A DNA stretch of 44,477 nt from an uncultured Lachnospiraceae bacterium (GTDB lineage Bacteria; Bacillota; Clostridia; Lachnospirales; Lachnospiraceae), in NCBI GenBank assembly GCA_910585215.1, contig CAJUDQ010000011.1:1-44477 (forward strand), given 5' to 3'. Shown here in pieces: positions 1 to 8,865 of the stretch. How positions within the stretch are numbered: position 1 is the first letter of the stretch; the number at the start of each line of letters is the position of its first letter. The notes beneath the pieces are model-generated. The model worked only from the letters and a program-made list of their open reading frames with translations, had not been told where the DNA came from and made no database searches. The position numbers and the translations under genes are program-made.

Positions 1-63
1 TGATGTGTTTTAATTTGAACAAATTTGTCTTTATTTTATATCTAAAAGTAATCATATTTTTCC

Positions 64-93
64 TTGACAGTCTGGTATTATATGGAGTATGAT
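64..93 (+). promoter_or_regulatory. Promoter for the DUF1003 / D-LDH genes
   Basis: TTGACA at 64-69 and TATGAT at 88-93, 18 bp apart, a near-consensus sigma-A promoter. Transcription would begin near 100, giving a leader of about 200 nt before the first gene. The rest of 1-299 is AT-rich; I see no gene in it, only a small inverted repeat (TATATT/AATATA, 181-197). Confidence 0.6.
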
Positions 94-299
94 AATCTAT
101 ATTCTGAGGGAATGTTATATTTTTATAATTGTTCGGATTCTGCCATTTTCATGTATAATTTTTATTTTTATGGTAACGATTATATTATTGCAATATAACA
201 AAAGAACAGAATTATTAAAAATATCAAAATAAACTGATATAAAAATGGACAAGGCTGAACAATATAGAAAGGAAATAAACGGCAGGTGCAGTATTGACT

Positions 300-803
300 A
301 TGGAAAAAAGAATACTTTCAAAAAAACAGCTTATGGATGCCATTTTAAAAGATGTGGAAAATGAGCTGGATGATGAGGAATTAATCCACCGTCTTTTAGA
401 CAGGGATGTTTTAGATAATACGGACAGTGCCGACGAGCAGGCCTCATTTGGGCAGAAGGCTGCGGATAAAATAGCCAGATTTGCCGGAAGCTGGACATTT
501 ATTCTTACATTTACAGTATGTCTTCTCTTATGGATGGGAGTAAATATATTGTTTTTAAAAGCAAAAGCATTTGACCCGTATCCTTTTATTCTGTTAAATC
601 TTGTTCTTTCCTGTGTTGCCGCTGTACAGGCGCCACTTATAATGATGAGCCAGAACAGACAGGAGGAAAAAGACAGAATCAGAGCAGAAAATGATTATCG
701 GGTAAATTTAAAAACTGAGTTTATTATCAGAGATATGCATAAAAAGATGGATTTGCTTATTGAAAATCAGAAAAAAATTATAAATCAATCAGGAGGAAAA
801 TAA
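300..803 (+). CDS. DUF1003 family membrane protein
   Basis: A protein of about 167 residues with an acidic N-terminal half, two hydrophobic segments (roughly residues 63-82 and 92-116) and a charged C-terminal tail. The run from GSWTF through the two membrane segments to the R/E-rich stretch after MMSQNRQEEKDR is the hallmark of DUF1003, a two-pass inner-membrane family without a settled function. The start could be the ATG at 300 or a TTG at 294, which sits 5 nt behind AGGTG. I chose ATG because the AGGTG is still at usable distance. The gene ends 1 nt before the D-LDH gene's start codon, so the two are probably cotranscribed. Confidence 0.8.
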   Translation: MEKRILSKKQLMDAILKDVENELDDEELIHRLLDRDVLDNTDSADEQASFGQKAADKIARFAGSWTFILTFTVCLLLWMGVNILFLKAKAFDPYPFILLNLVLSCVAAVQAPLIMMSQNRQEEKDRIRAENDYRVNLKTEFIIRDMHKKMDLLIENQKKIINQSGGK

Positions 804-804
804 C

Positions 805-1797
805 ATGAAGATTTTATTTTATGACGCAAAGAAGTATGACATTGAGTCTTTTCGCAAGGAGGCATTGAAATATCCTGAAATTTCCATTGAATATCTGGAA
901 ACGGATTTAAATCCTACTACAGCGACACTTGCCAAAGGATATGATGCAGTCTGCGGATTTGTAAGCTCTGATTTGGGCACAGAGGTGATAAACGTGCTTG
1001 CAGATGAAGGAATTACACTGCTTCTTATGCGCTGTGCCGGTTTTAACAACATTGATTTAAAGAAAGCAAAAGAAAGAAATATTACTATTTTAAGAGTACC
1101 AGGTTACTCTCCGGAAGCAGTAGCAGAATTTGCCATGGGGCTGGCGCTTGCTGTCAACAGACATCTTCACAAAAGCTATATTAAGGTGCGTGAAAACAAT
1201 TTCAGTCTGGCAGGACTTACCGGTGTGAATTTTTATAATAAAACAGCAGGTATTATCGGAACAGGAAAAATTGGTGCTGCTATGTGCAGAATCTGCAAGG
1301 GCATGGGCATGAAGGTAATCGCATATGACAAATATCCGAATAAATCACTGGATTTTGTAGAATATAAGGAGTTTGAGCAGGTATTGGCAGAAAGTGATTT
1401 GATATCCCTTCACTGTCCTTTGACTGAGGAAAATTATCATATGATTAATTCAGAATCTATCAATAAAATGAAAGATAATGTAGTGTTGGTCAATACCTCA
1501 AGAGGAGGTCTTGTCAATACACAGGATTTGATTCAGGGAATTCGTGCAAAGAAGTTTTTTGGTGTGGCACTGGATGTATATGAGGAAGAGACAAACAATG
1601 TATTTGAAAACAGAGAGGATGATATTCTGGAACATTCTGTAGTGGCAAGACTTCTCTCATTTCCGAATGTTCTTGTGACCTCTCATCAGGGATTTTTGAC
1701 AGAAGAAGCACTTGCAGCGATTAGTGGAACCACTCTGCAAAATGCTATGGATTTTGTAAATGGTACAATTAAAGAAGAAAATGTAGTTTCTGAATAA
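805..1797 (+). CDS. ldhA: D-lactate dehydrogenase-type 2-hydroxyacid dehydrogenase
   Basis: A 330-residue cytosolic NAD-dependent D-2-hydroxyacid dehydrogenase. It most likely reduces pyruvate to D-lactate to regenerate NAD during fermentation. The Rossmann motif GIIGTGKIG lies near residues 148-156. The substrate-binding arginine is in NTSRGG (about 230-235), and the catalytic histidine is in TSHQGF near 296. TSHQGF with the following TEEAL is typical of the LdhA/DdlH branch rather than of phosphoglycerate or glycerate dehydrogenases. A perfect AGGAGG precedes the ATG at good spacing. A strong terminator follows. Related 2-hydroxy-4-methylvalerate dehydrogenases cannot be fully excluded by sequence. 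Confidence 0.88.
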   Translation: MKILFYDAKKYDIESFRKEALKYPEISIEYLETDLNPTTATLAKGYDAVCGFVSSDLGTEVINVLADEGITLLLMRCAGFNNIDLKKAKERNITILRVPGYSPEAVAEFAMGLALAVNRHLHKSYIKVRENNFSLAGLTGVNFYNKTAGIIGTGKIGAAMCRICKGMGMKVIAYDKYPNKSLDFVEYKEFEQVLAESDLISLHCPLTEENYHMINSESINKMKDNVVLVNTSRGGLVNTQDLIQGIRAKKFFGVALDVYEEETNNVFENREDDILEHSVVARLLSFPNVLVTSHQGFLTEEALAAISGTTLQNAMDFVNGTIKEENVVSE

Positions 1798-1804
1798 AAA
1801 GAAG

Positions 1805-1832
1805 GACAGGCATCTTTTGATGTCTGTTTTTT
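1805..1832 (+). terminator. Rho-independent terminator after ldhA
   Basis: Stem of about 10 bp (1805-1814 with 1819-1828, one G-T pair) around a TTTT loop, followed directly by a T run to 1832. It ends the DUF1003-ldhA transcript. Confidence 0.85.
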
Positions 1833-1955
1833 CAACAGAACGATTTACAAATAATAGTTTTTATGATACATTAGAAACATTACATGGGCGGGTAAAGAGT
1901 GCTGGTAAATATTAAAATCAGATTCGCATAATTTCAGACAAATGGAGATATACCT

Positions 1956-3458
1956 ATGAGAGATAAAAATGAATTGACACGGCTTTATAATAAATTAATA
2001 AAAATCATGAAAAGTTATCATCCTTCTTCTGATTTTACCATGATAAATCGGGCTTATGAAGTGGCAAAGGAGGCTCACAAGGAACAGTACAGAAAATCGG
2101 GTGAGCCTTTTTTTATACACCCTCTTCATGTGGCGATTATATTAGCGGAGTTGAAGCTTGACAAGGAAACAGTTATGGCGGCGCTTCTGCATGATGTGGT
2201 GGAGGATACCGAGCTTACAAGAGAGGATTTGGAGAGAGAATTTGGACATGAAGTGGCGTTTCTGGTAGACGGGGTAACAAAACTGACCAATTTCAGTGTT
2301 GAACTATCAGAGACAGACCTTAGCAAAGAAGAGCTGAAGCTTGAAAGCTTTCGCAAGCTCATTATGGCGATGTCGGATGATATTCGGGTGATTTTGATTA
2401 AGCTTGCCGACAGGCTTCACAATATGCGTACCTTGCAGTATCAGAAGCCTGAAAAGCAGATAGAAATTTCACGGGAGACTTTGGATATTTATTGTCCCAT
2501 AGCAAAAAGACTTGGAATTTCCGTGGTGCAGACAGACTTGCAGGATTTGTCAATGGAGTATATTTATCCTGAAGCATACCGCAGTATACAACAGAAAATA
2601 ACAGAAACGGCGCATGATAGAAAAAAGTTTGTGGGACGCATTATCAGGCAGACAAAAGCAGGACTGAATGAGGCGGGTATTCACGCTGATGTGCAATTTG
2701 CGTTAAAACATTTATTCAGCATTTATCGAAAAATGGTAAATCAGGAAAAGACACTGGATGAAATTTATGATATTTATGCAATTAAAATTATTGTAGATTC
2801 TGTGAGAGATTGTTATATTGCGCTTGGAATACTTCATGATTTATATAAACCGGTGCCCGGAAGAGTAAAGGATTTTATTGCACTTCCAAAGGCCAATATG
2901 TATCAGTCTCTTCATACTACCTTGCTTGCGCCGGGCGGAAGGTTATTTGAGGTACATATCAAGACACGTGAAATGAGCGAAGTAGCTTCTTATGGGATTC
3001 TTGCGCGCTGGAAGTATGGTATACCAGGAGAAAATGTGCAGACATTATCCAACAGCCAGAAGGAAAAAGCAGAGTGGCTTATGCAGATTATGGAATGGCA
3101 GAGGGATATTTCGGATAATGATGAGTTTATTGATTTAATTAAACAGGATTTTAATCTGTTTTCCGAAACAATCTATTGTTTTTCACCGAAAGGAGATGCA
3201 AAGGCACTTCCAAAAGATGCAACAGCGATTGATTTCGCATATTCGATTCACAGTGAGATTGGAAACTGTGCAATAAAGTGTGTGATAAACGGGAGAGAAT
3301 CTCCGATAGAAACAATTTTAAATAATGGGGATATGGTGGAGATTGTGATGGATAAAAAACAGAACGGACCGAATCCGGAATGGCTGGATATTGTAAAAAC
3401 AGGAACAGCAAAGAGTAAAATTCGAAAATGGTTTCATGAAAAGGAAGAAGAAAAATAA
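1956..3458 (+). CDS. Short RelA/SpoT homologue, HD-synthetase-TGS without ACT
   Basis: A 500-residue RelA/SpoT-family protein that handles the alarmone (p)ppGpp. Domains in order: HD hydrolase (about 30-180) with H55, H79-D80 in LLHDVVEDT and D152 in KLADRLHNMRTL, all intact; synthetase-like domain (about 235-355); TGS (about 402-465). Standard bifunctional Rel is about 730-770 residues and ends with helical, zinc-finger and ACT regulatory domains. This one stops just after TGS. In the synthetase, the usual GRPKH before YSIYRK is FALKH (248-252), so the conserved arginine is lost. AIR is AIK (K277) and IRT is IKT (K336), while D272, E332 and the NMYQSLH loop remain. I infer a competent hydrolase with weak or altered synthetase activity. 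The GGAG at 1942-1945 supports the start. The thioesterase gene follows 1 nt after the stop. Confidence 0.85.
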   Translation: MRDKNELTRLYNKLIKIMKSYHPSSDFTMINRAYEVAKEAHKEQYRKSGEPFFIHPLHVAIILAELKLDKETVMAALLHDVVEDTELTREDLEREFGHEVAFLVDGVTKLTNFSVELSETDLSKEELKLESFRKLIMAMSDDIRVILIKLADRLHNMRTLQYQKPEKQIEISRETLDIYCPIAKRLGISVVQTDLQDLSMEYIYPEAYRSIQQKITETAHDRKKFVGRIIRQTKAGLNEAGIHADVQFALKHLFSIYRKMVNQEKTLDEIYDIYAIKIIVDSVRDCYIALGILHDLYKPVPGRVKDFIALPKANMYQSLHTTLLAPGGRLFEVHIKTREMSEVASYGILARWKYGIPGENVQTLSNSQKEKAEWLMQIMEWQRDISDNDEFIDLIKQDFNLFSETIYCFSPKGDAKALPKDATAIDFAYSIHSEIGNCAIKCVINGRESPIETILNNGDMVEIVMDKKQNGPNPEWLDIVKTGTAKSKIRKWFHEKEEEK

Positions 3459-3459
3459 C

Positions 3460-3885
3460 ATGGAAGAATTCACAGATAAGTTACATTATGAACATAAGGT
3501 GCAGTATTATGAAACGGACCAGATGGGAATTGTTCATCATTCCAATTATATACGATGGTTTGAAGAGGCAAGAACCGATATATTTGAAAAAATCGGAGCA
3601 GGTTATGACCGAATGGAAAAAATAGGAATTTTAAGTCCAGTATTGGAAGTAAGCGCAAAGTACAGAAGCATGACAAGATATGCAGAGATAGTTCAAATTC
3701 AGATGAAAGTAAAGGCTTATAACGGGATTCGAATGAGTTTGGAGTATGTGATTTGTGATAAAGAAAGCGGAGAAATCAGATGTACAGGAGAGAGCCGCCA
3801 TTGTTTTATAGACAGAAAAGGGAAACTGGTTTGCCTGAGCAAAGCATGGCAGGAGGGCGATGAGCTGATAAAAGGAATCATGTAA
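3460..3885 (+). CDS. YbgC/FadM-type hotdog acyl-CoA thioesterase
   Basis: A 141-residue single-hotdog 4HBT-family protein that hydrolyses acyl-CoA or similar thioesters. The family signature is clear near the N-terminus: YETDQMGIVHHSNYIRWFEE, with the catalytic aspartate at D20 and the YFEEAR-type helix after it. I start at the ATG at 3460. AAGGAAG (3441-3447), inside the rel gene's last codons, is its ribosome site, and only 1 nt separates the two genes. An upstream ATG at 3436 would overlap rel and add eight Lys/Arg-rich residues. The natural substrate cannot be read from sequence. Tight coupling to the rel homologue is conspicuous but may only be operon economy. Confidence 0.85.
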   Translation: MEEFTDKLHYEHKVQYYETDQMGIVHHSNYIRWFEEARTDIFEKIGAGYDRMEKIGILSPVLEVSAKYRSMTRYAEIVQIQMKVKAYNGIRMSLEYVICDKESGEIRCTGESRHCFIDRKGKLVCLSKAWQEGDELIKGIM

Positions 3886-3975
3886 GCATTGCTTTTTTGT
3901 TCAATATTTGATATGATAGGTCTTGCCTATAAAAATTCAAGCAGAGCAGAGGATAGAAACAAAGGAGATAGAATT

Positions 3976-5424
3976 ATGAAGCAGAATGAAGCACGGAACC
4001 TGACCATGATGATGGACTTGTATGAACTGACCATGGCAAACGGCTATTTTAACGACCAGGACAAGGATGTGAAAGTTGCCTTTGATGTATTTTACAGAAG
4101 AAATCCTGATGACGGCGGATTTGCAATATTTGCGGGTCTTGAGCAGATTGTGGAGTATATCGAGAATCTTCATTTTGGAGAGGAAGATATTGCATATTTG
4201 CAGTCTCTTCATATATTTACTGAGGATTTTTTAAACTATTTAAAGGATTTTGAGTTTAAGGGAGATGTATATGCATTTAAGGAGGGTACAGTAATGTACC
4301 CGAATGAGCCGATTATGACGATTGTAGCGCCATTAATCGATGCACAGCTGGTAGAGACAGCGATTCTGGCACAAATCAATCATCAGTCCCTGATTGCCAC
4401 CAAGACAAGACGTATTGTAAAGGCAGCAAACGGAAGAGCAGTGTCTGATTTTGGAGCAAGACGTGCACATAATAACGATGCTGCTGTATATGGAGCAAGA
4501 GCTGCCTATATCGGTGGAGCAGTCGGAACGGCAACCGTGCTTGCTGGACAGATGTTTGATATTCCAGTCAGCGGAACAATGGCGCATAGCTGGGTAATGT
4601 ATTATAAAGATGAGTTTGAGGCGTTTAAACATTATGCAGAAAACTATCCTGACGGAACGGTGCTTCTTGTGGATACGTATGATGTGATTAAATCAGGGAT
4701 TCCAAATGCGATTCGTGTGGCGAAGGAAGTATTGGAGCCTATGGGAAAGCGGCTTAAGGGGATTCGGATAGACAGCGGAGATTTGGCATATCTTTCTAAA
4801 AAAATCAGAAAAATGCTGGATAAGGCCGAGCTTCAGGATTGCAAAATTATTGTCTCAAACAGTTTGGATGAAAGAACGATTACTTCTATTATGGACCAAG
4901 GGGGACAGGTAGACAGCTTTGGTGTAGGTGAGCGTCTGATTACGGCAAAGTCAGACCCTGTATTTGGTGCAGTATATAAGATAGCTGCAGTTATGGAAAA
5001 CGGAGTGTTTGTACCTAGAATTAAGATATCGGAAAATATTGAGAAAATTACAAATCCTGGTCTGAAGGATGTGTATCGTATTTATGATGAAAGTGGACAT
5101 GCTGTAGCAGATTTGATTACAAGGGCGGACGAGGAACCGGATATGTCCGTACCATATCGCTATGTAGACCCGGAAAAGCCATGGAAAAATAGATATTTTA
5201 CAGGATGCAGGGCTGTGAAGCTTCAGCACCCTGTTATTCAGGGCGGGAAGCTGGTAACGAAGCTGGACAGCCTTGATGAAATAAAGAAAAGAGTAAAGGA
5301 GCAGCTTGGCAGTGAAATCTGGGAGGAGGAACAGAGATTTGAAAATCCTCACAGACACTATCTGGATATGAGTCCGGAATATTATGAGATGAAGATGAGT
5401 CTGCTTCATGATTCACGGGAATAA
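3976..5424 (+). CDS. pncB: Nicotinate phosphoribosyltransferase
   Basis: A 482-residue enzyme that joins nicotinate to PRPP to give nicotinate mononucleotide, the salvage entry into NAD. It has the family N-terminus DLYELTMANGYF, the YRRNP segment, the SDFGARRAH loop (phosphate and nicotinate binding), the GTMAHSWV motif, LVDTYD and IRIDSGDL. The frame is open further upstream to a TTG at 3889, but the ATG at 3976 with AAGGAGAT 6 nt before it matches the family's usual start. A candidate promoter (TTGCTT at 3889, TATGAT at 3913, 18 bp) precedes it. Its last 19 nt overlap the end of the convergent MerR gene. Confidence 0.93.
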   Translation: MKQNEARNLTMMMDLYELTMANGYFNDQDKDVKVAFDVFYRRNPDDGGFAIFAGLEQIVEYIENLHFGEEDIAYLQSLHIFTEDFLNYLKDFEFKGDVYAFKEGTVMYPNEPIMTIVAPLIDAQLVETAILAQINHQSLIATKTRRIVKAANGRAVSDFGARRAHNNDAAVYGARAAYIGGAVGTATVLAGQMFDIPVSGTMAHSWVMYYKDEFEAFKHYAENYPDGTVLLVDTYDVIKSGIPNAIRVAKEVLEPMGKRLKGIRIDSGDLAYLSKKIRKMLDKAELQDCKIIVSNSLDERTITSIMDQGGQVDSFGVGERLITAKSDPVFGAVYKIAAVMENGVFVPRIKISENIEKITNPGLKDVYRIYDESGHAVADLITRADEEPDMSVPYRYVDPEKPWKNRYFTGCRAVKLQHPVIQGGKLVTKLDSLDEIKKRVKEQLGSEIWEEEQRFENPHRHYLDMSPEYYEMKMSLLHDSRE

Positions 5425-5822
5425 TCGTTCCAGCAGGGCCATTCTTTGTCAGAATGAATAGCTTCTTTAATACCGTGATAAAAACGGACCTTTTGCTGAA
5501 TATGCAGAAGGTCTGTTTGCATTTTGCGGATTTCTTCCTGAATATGAGCTTCATGTTCTGACATAAGAGAGATAATATCATCAATATGTTCTGGAATATT
5601 TTCTTCATAGTGAAAAAAATCCAGCATTTTTGAAATGGGAAGGCCAGTATTTTTAAAACAGGCAATACTGCCAAGCCTGCCAATATGTTCGTCAGTATAG
5701 ATTCTCTGATTGTTTGGAGTACGCTGTACATTTTTCAACAGACCGATTTCTTCATAATATCGGAGGGTAGAAGCAGAGAGATGAAAACACTTTGAGAGTT
5801 CTTTGATGGAATATGTTCGCAT
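5406..5822 (-). CDS. MerR family transcriptional regulator
   Basis: A 138-residue MerR-type regulator. The winged helix-turn-helix is N-terminal (YSIKELSKCFHLSASTLRYYEEIGLL, residues 4-29, then QRIYT), followed by a long dimerising helix (about 80-118) and a short C-terminus containing one Cys-Trp pair. It resembles the YyaN/AdhR group that controls aldehyde- or stress-linked oxidoreductases. It is divergent from the aldo/keto reductase gene, with a MerR-type operator between them, so that gene is the obvious target. The stop lies inside the end of pncB (19-nt convergent overlap). AAAGGA stands before the ATG. Confidence 0.87.
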   Translation of the reverse strand: MRTYSIKELSKCFHLSASTLRYYEEIGLLKNVQRTPNNQRIYTDEHIGRLGSIACFKNTGLPISKMLDFFHYEENIPEHIDDIISLMSEHEAHIQEEIRKMQTDLLHIQQKVRFYHGIKEAIHSDKEWPCWNDYSRES

Positions 5823-5909
5823 AATAGTCCTTTCTTTTTATTTCACAAAAACCTGTTCCACAAATAAATTATTTTCTGTGAAAAAAATAAAAAATTTTTT
5901 ATTTTCCTC

Positions 5910-5940
5910 TTGCGTTCAAGTATACTTGAAGTGTTAAGAT
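5910..5940 (+). promoter_or_regulatory. MerR-type promoter and operator for the aldo/keto reductase
   Basis: TTGCGT (5910-5915) and TAAGAT (5935-5940) are separated by 19 bp. The spacer is filled by a perfect 16-bp palindrome TTCAAGTATACTTGAA (5915-5930). An overlong 19-bp spacer with a centred dyad is the known signature of promoters that MerR-family activators untwist. The promoter points toward the reductase at 5987. Confidence 0.85.
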
Positions 5941-5986
5941 TTGTAAATAGAACAAAACATACAAATTCAAAGAAAGGAATAAAAAA

Positions 5987-6964
5987 ATGGAATATCGCAG
6001 TGTAGGAAAATCAGGTTTAAAGGTAAGTGAAATCGCAGTAGGAAGCTGGATGACAGATTTACAGGGAGGAGAAAAAGCACAGCTTGCAGAGCAGACGATT
6101 CGTCAGGCATATGATGCTGGAGTGAATTTCTTTGACTGTGCAGATGCATACAGCGGAGGTGAAGCAGAGAAGTTTCTTGGAAGAATTTTAAAAGATTATC
6201 CAAGAGGAAGCTATGTAGTATCAAGCAAGGTTTTTTTTCCGACGGGACGCGGCGCGAATGAGTGGGGACTTTCCAGAAAACATATTTTTGAAAATATTGA
6301 CAGAACGCTTTCCAATATGAAACTGGATTACATCGATATGTATTTTTGTCACAGATTTGATACAACTACACCAATGGAGGAGACATTAAGAGCATTGAGC
6401 GACCTTGTATCACAGGGAAAAATTCTTTACTATGGTGTCAGCGAGGAATGGAGTGCTACAAGGCTTGCAGAGGCACAGAGAATTATTGAGAAATATAATC
6501 TTTACCCTATGACAGTGGTTCAGCCGCAGTATCATATGATGGACCGTTATATTGAACATGAAATTATGGGAGTGTGTGAAAAGTATGGTATGGGCATTAC
6601 TCCATTTTCACCGCTTGCGCAGGGACTTCTTACAGGAAAATACAAGAAAGGGCAGCCGTATCCGGCAGGCTCAAGGGCAACTCATCAGGCAGATAAACAG
6701 ATAAATAATCTTCTGACGGATGAAAATCTGGATAAGGTAGAAAATCTGACAAAGATAGCAGAGGAGCTGGGAGTAAGCATGTCTGTACTGGCACTTGCAT
6801 GGATTTTAAGAAAAGATGTGATTTGCAGTGTTATTACCGGAGCAAGCAAGCCACAGCAGCTTGAGAGCAATCTTGCGGCCAGTGGATTTAAAATTCCTGA
6901 GGATGCACAGAGAAGAATAGAGGAAATACTGGGATTCCACAGATTTGAGAGACATGTGGGATAA
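5987..6964 (+). CDS. Aldo/keto reductase, Kv-beta / YghZ type
   Basis: A 325-residue (alpha/beta)8 NADPH-dependent oxidoreductase of the potassium-channel-beta-like aldo/keto reductase group, reducing aldehydes or ketones. The catalytic tetrad is readable: D50 in NFFDCADAY, Y55, K81 in SSKVFF and H122 in YFCHRFD. The cofactor-binding C-terminus GASKPQQLESNL is present. AAAGGAAT precedes the ATG. The MerR-type promoter just upstream and the divergent MerR gene imply induction by a small reactive compound, perhaps an electrophile or aldehyde. The substrate is not known. Confidence 0.9.
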   Translation: MEYRSVGKSGLKVSEIAVGSWMTDLQGGEKAQLAEQTIRQAYDAGVNFFDCADAYSGGEAEKFLGRILKDYPRGSYVVSSKVFFPTGRGANEWGLSRKHIFENIDRTLSNMKLDYIDMYFCHRFDTTTPMEETLRALSDLVSQGKILYYGVSEEWSATRLAEAQRIIEKYNLYPMTVVQPQYHMMDRYIEHEIMGVCEKYGMGITPFSPLAQGLLTGKYKKGQPYPAGSRATHQADKQINNLLTDENLDKVENLTKIAEELGVSMSVLALAWILRKDVICSVITGASKPQQLESNLAASGFKIPEDAQRRIEEILGFHRFERHVG

Positions 6965-7014
6965 AGTATCCTATTTTTAGCTGGAGAACAGCCGGCGAAA
7001 AGTATATAAAAATA

Positions 7015-7048
7015 TATAGTAAAAAATACTGTATAGTAAAAAATACTG
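7015..7048. repeat. 17-bp tandem duplication
   Basis: TATAGTAAAAAATACTG occurs twice, exactly and head to tail (7015-7031 and 7032-7048), directly before the terminator hairpin. It looks like a simple local duplication. Confidence 0.8.
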
Positions 7049-7089
7049 GCAGGAGAATTTTCAAATTTTGAAAATTCCCCTGCTTTTTT
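7049..7089 (+). terminator. Terminator after the aldo/keto reductase
   Basis: A 16-bp stem with one A-C mismatch (GCAGG/CCTGC outside, GAATTTTCAA/TTGAAAATTC inside), a 3-nt loop and a TTTTTT tail at 7084-7089. Confidence 0.88.
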
Positions 7090-7186
7090 GGTCTTGTTTT
7101 CCATATTATAATATGATAGAATAATAAACAGCATTTAGGAAACGGGAAGAAAAATATCTTTGGATACCGCATAGGAGAATTTGAAT

Positions 7187-8851
7187 ATGGGAAAAAACAT
7201 GTTTAAGAACAAAATTTATATGGTTTTGTTTCTAATTTCCTGTGTATGTGCCGCCCTTTTAATTTTCAGAGGAGTAGAACGGCAGAATATGGAGGACAAT
7301 AAAGTCCACAATCTGAATAAGGGGTGGTATTACATAGAGAATGGGGAAAAATTTTCAGTTACTTTGCCTGCTGAAATAGAATATCATGAAACAGACAGTC
7401 TGACATTGTATAATGACAGTCTGACAGAAGTAAACAGTGGTAAATATTTAAGAACGACAGGCGTGCAGCATGATACCAAAATATATGCCGGTGACAAAGA
7501 GCTTTATCGATTTAATGACAGAGATTTAAAGCGCAATGCTACTGTTCTTGACAATATTATCTGTCTTGCGGAGCTTACTGATAATATAGACAAAACAGGA
7601 CTCAGCATGGTATTTCAAAATACAGCGAATGGCAGCTACACAGTTCATGAGGTAATGGTTGGAGGATGGACAGAAATTATGTCCTCTTTATTTTTGGAAA
7701 ATATCGTTTCACTGTTTATGACATATTCCATGATAGTACTTGGAATTTTAAGTATGGGACTTGCGATGATTATGTATAAGTTTCATCTGGATGGAAAAAG
7801 ACTTGTTTATGCTTCACTGTTTCTTATTGTATGTGGACTGTGGTGTCTGACAGATTCTTCTTTTATGCAGCTTCTGGCGAACTATGGCAGAGGGGTGGTC
7901 TATACAAACTTTTATCTGTTTATGCTGATACTGGTTCCCATGATTCATTATCTGAAAATGACAGGGGAAATGAACCGATATAAGTTTTTCACAGTTTTTC
8001 TTTATTTGTGTTATCTGAATATAATTGTCCAGTCGATATTGGTTTACAGTGGAACTTTTGAGTTTTTTGAAATGCTTCCGTTTACGCATTTTATTTTTGT
8101 AGTGGGAGTTTTGATTAGTGTTATTTTATCTGTGCATGAATATAGAAAATCTGCAGATAAGGACCTTGCTGTGTGTATAAGGGCATTTATCACAGAGGGA
8201 ATCGTTGGAGTGATTACCATTATCTGTTATATTTTTAAATTTAATGCATATCAGAATATGTTTCAGATAGGGATTCTCCTGTTTGTATTAATTCTTTTAT
8301 ACAGTCTTGGAAAAGAAATGGTGGAAAGTATGAAGTATCGAACGGAAGTAGAGGCGTACCGGAGAATGGCGGAGGAAGACAAACTGACAGGTCTGAAAAA
8401 CCGCAGAGCATATGATGTAATGATACAAAGCATGGAAGAAAATCACAGACAATGTAAAAATGCGCTGATGATTTTTGCAGATTTAAACGGATTGAAGACA
8501 GTGAATGATAATTTTGGACATAATGACGGAGATGAACTGATTACAGCTGCTGCACATTGTATTGAGAAGGCCTATTCAGAACTGGGAGACTGCTACAGAG
8601 TGGGCGGAGATGAGTTCTGTATCATTATTTTTAATCCTGAATATGATGAAACTGTTATGCAGAAGAAGCTGGAAGAGGAAATTGTAAAATATAATCAGCT
8701 TCATCCTGAAAAACATGTATTGTCGATTGCATATGGAAGCAGTTATCTGTGCGATGAAAAAGGAACACGGAAGTCTGTCAATCTCTGGAGGGATGAAGCA
8801 GACCAGAAAATGTATCTGGATAAAAAAAGACAGAAAGCGGGCAGGAAATAA
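7187..8851 (+). CDS. Membrane-bound diguanylate cyclase
   Basis: A 554-residue GGDEF enzyme that makes cyclic di-GMP from two GTP. One N-terminal membrane helix (about 10-27) is followed by an extracytoplasmic region (about 28-165), several further membrane helices (about 170-375), a short linker and a GGDEF domain (about 395-545). This layout is like 7TM-DISM receptors. The active site GGDEF is exact (about 473-477) and is preceded by DKLTGLKNRRAYD. There is no RxxD inhibitory site five residues upstream (the sequence there is SELG), so product inhibition is not expected. The ATG at 7187 is 9 nt behind AGGAG; a TTG at 7181 is too close. It precedes an EAL gene by 14 nt. Confidence 0.9.
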   Translation: MGKNMFKNKIYMVLFLISCVCAALLIFRGVERQNMEDNKVHNLNKGWYYIENGEKFSVTLPAEIEYHETDSLTLYNDSLTEVNSGKYLRTTGVQHDTKIYAGDKELYRFNDRDLKRNATVLDNIICLAELTDNIDKTGLSMVFQNTANGSYTVHEVMVGGWTEIMSSLFLENIVSLFMTYSMIVLGILSMGLAMIMYKFHLDGKRLVYASLFLIVCGLWCLTDSSFMQLLANYGRGVVYTNFYLFMLILVPMIHYLKMTGEMNRYKFFTVFLYLCYLNIIVQSILVYSGTFEFFEMLPFTHFIFVVGVLISVILSVHEYRKSADKDLAVCIRAFITEGIVGVITIICYIFKFNAYQNMFQIGILLFVLILLYSLGKEMVESMKYRTEVEAYRRMAEEDKLTGLKNRRAYDVMIQSMEENHRQCKNALMIFADLNGLKTVNDNFGHNDGDELITAAAHCIEKAYSELGDCYRVGGDEFCIIIFNPEYDETVMQKKLEEEIVKYNQLHPEKHVLSIAYGSSYLCDEKGTRKSVNLWRDEADQKMYLDKKRQKAGRK

Positions 8852-8865
8852 GGAGGAATTACGGA

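Noticed and set aside
3889..3975. Longer start for pncB at a TTG.
   Set aside because: It has no ribosome site and contains a likely promoter. The ATG at 3976 has AAGGAG at ideal spacing.
4951..5409. A 152-residue minus-strand frame within pncB.
   Set aside because: Antisense shadow of a conserved enzyme with no own signals.
5234..5731. A 165-residue reading frame on the minus strand across pncB's end and the MerR gene.
   Set aside because: It is a shadow of the two real genes, without a ribosome site or recognisable domains.
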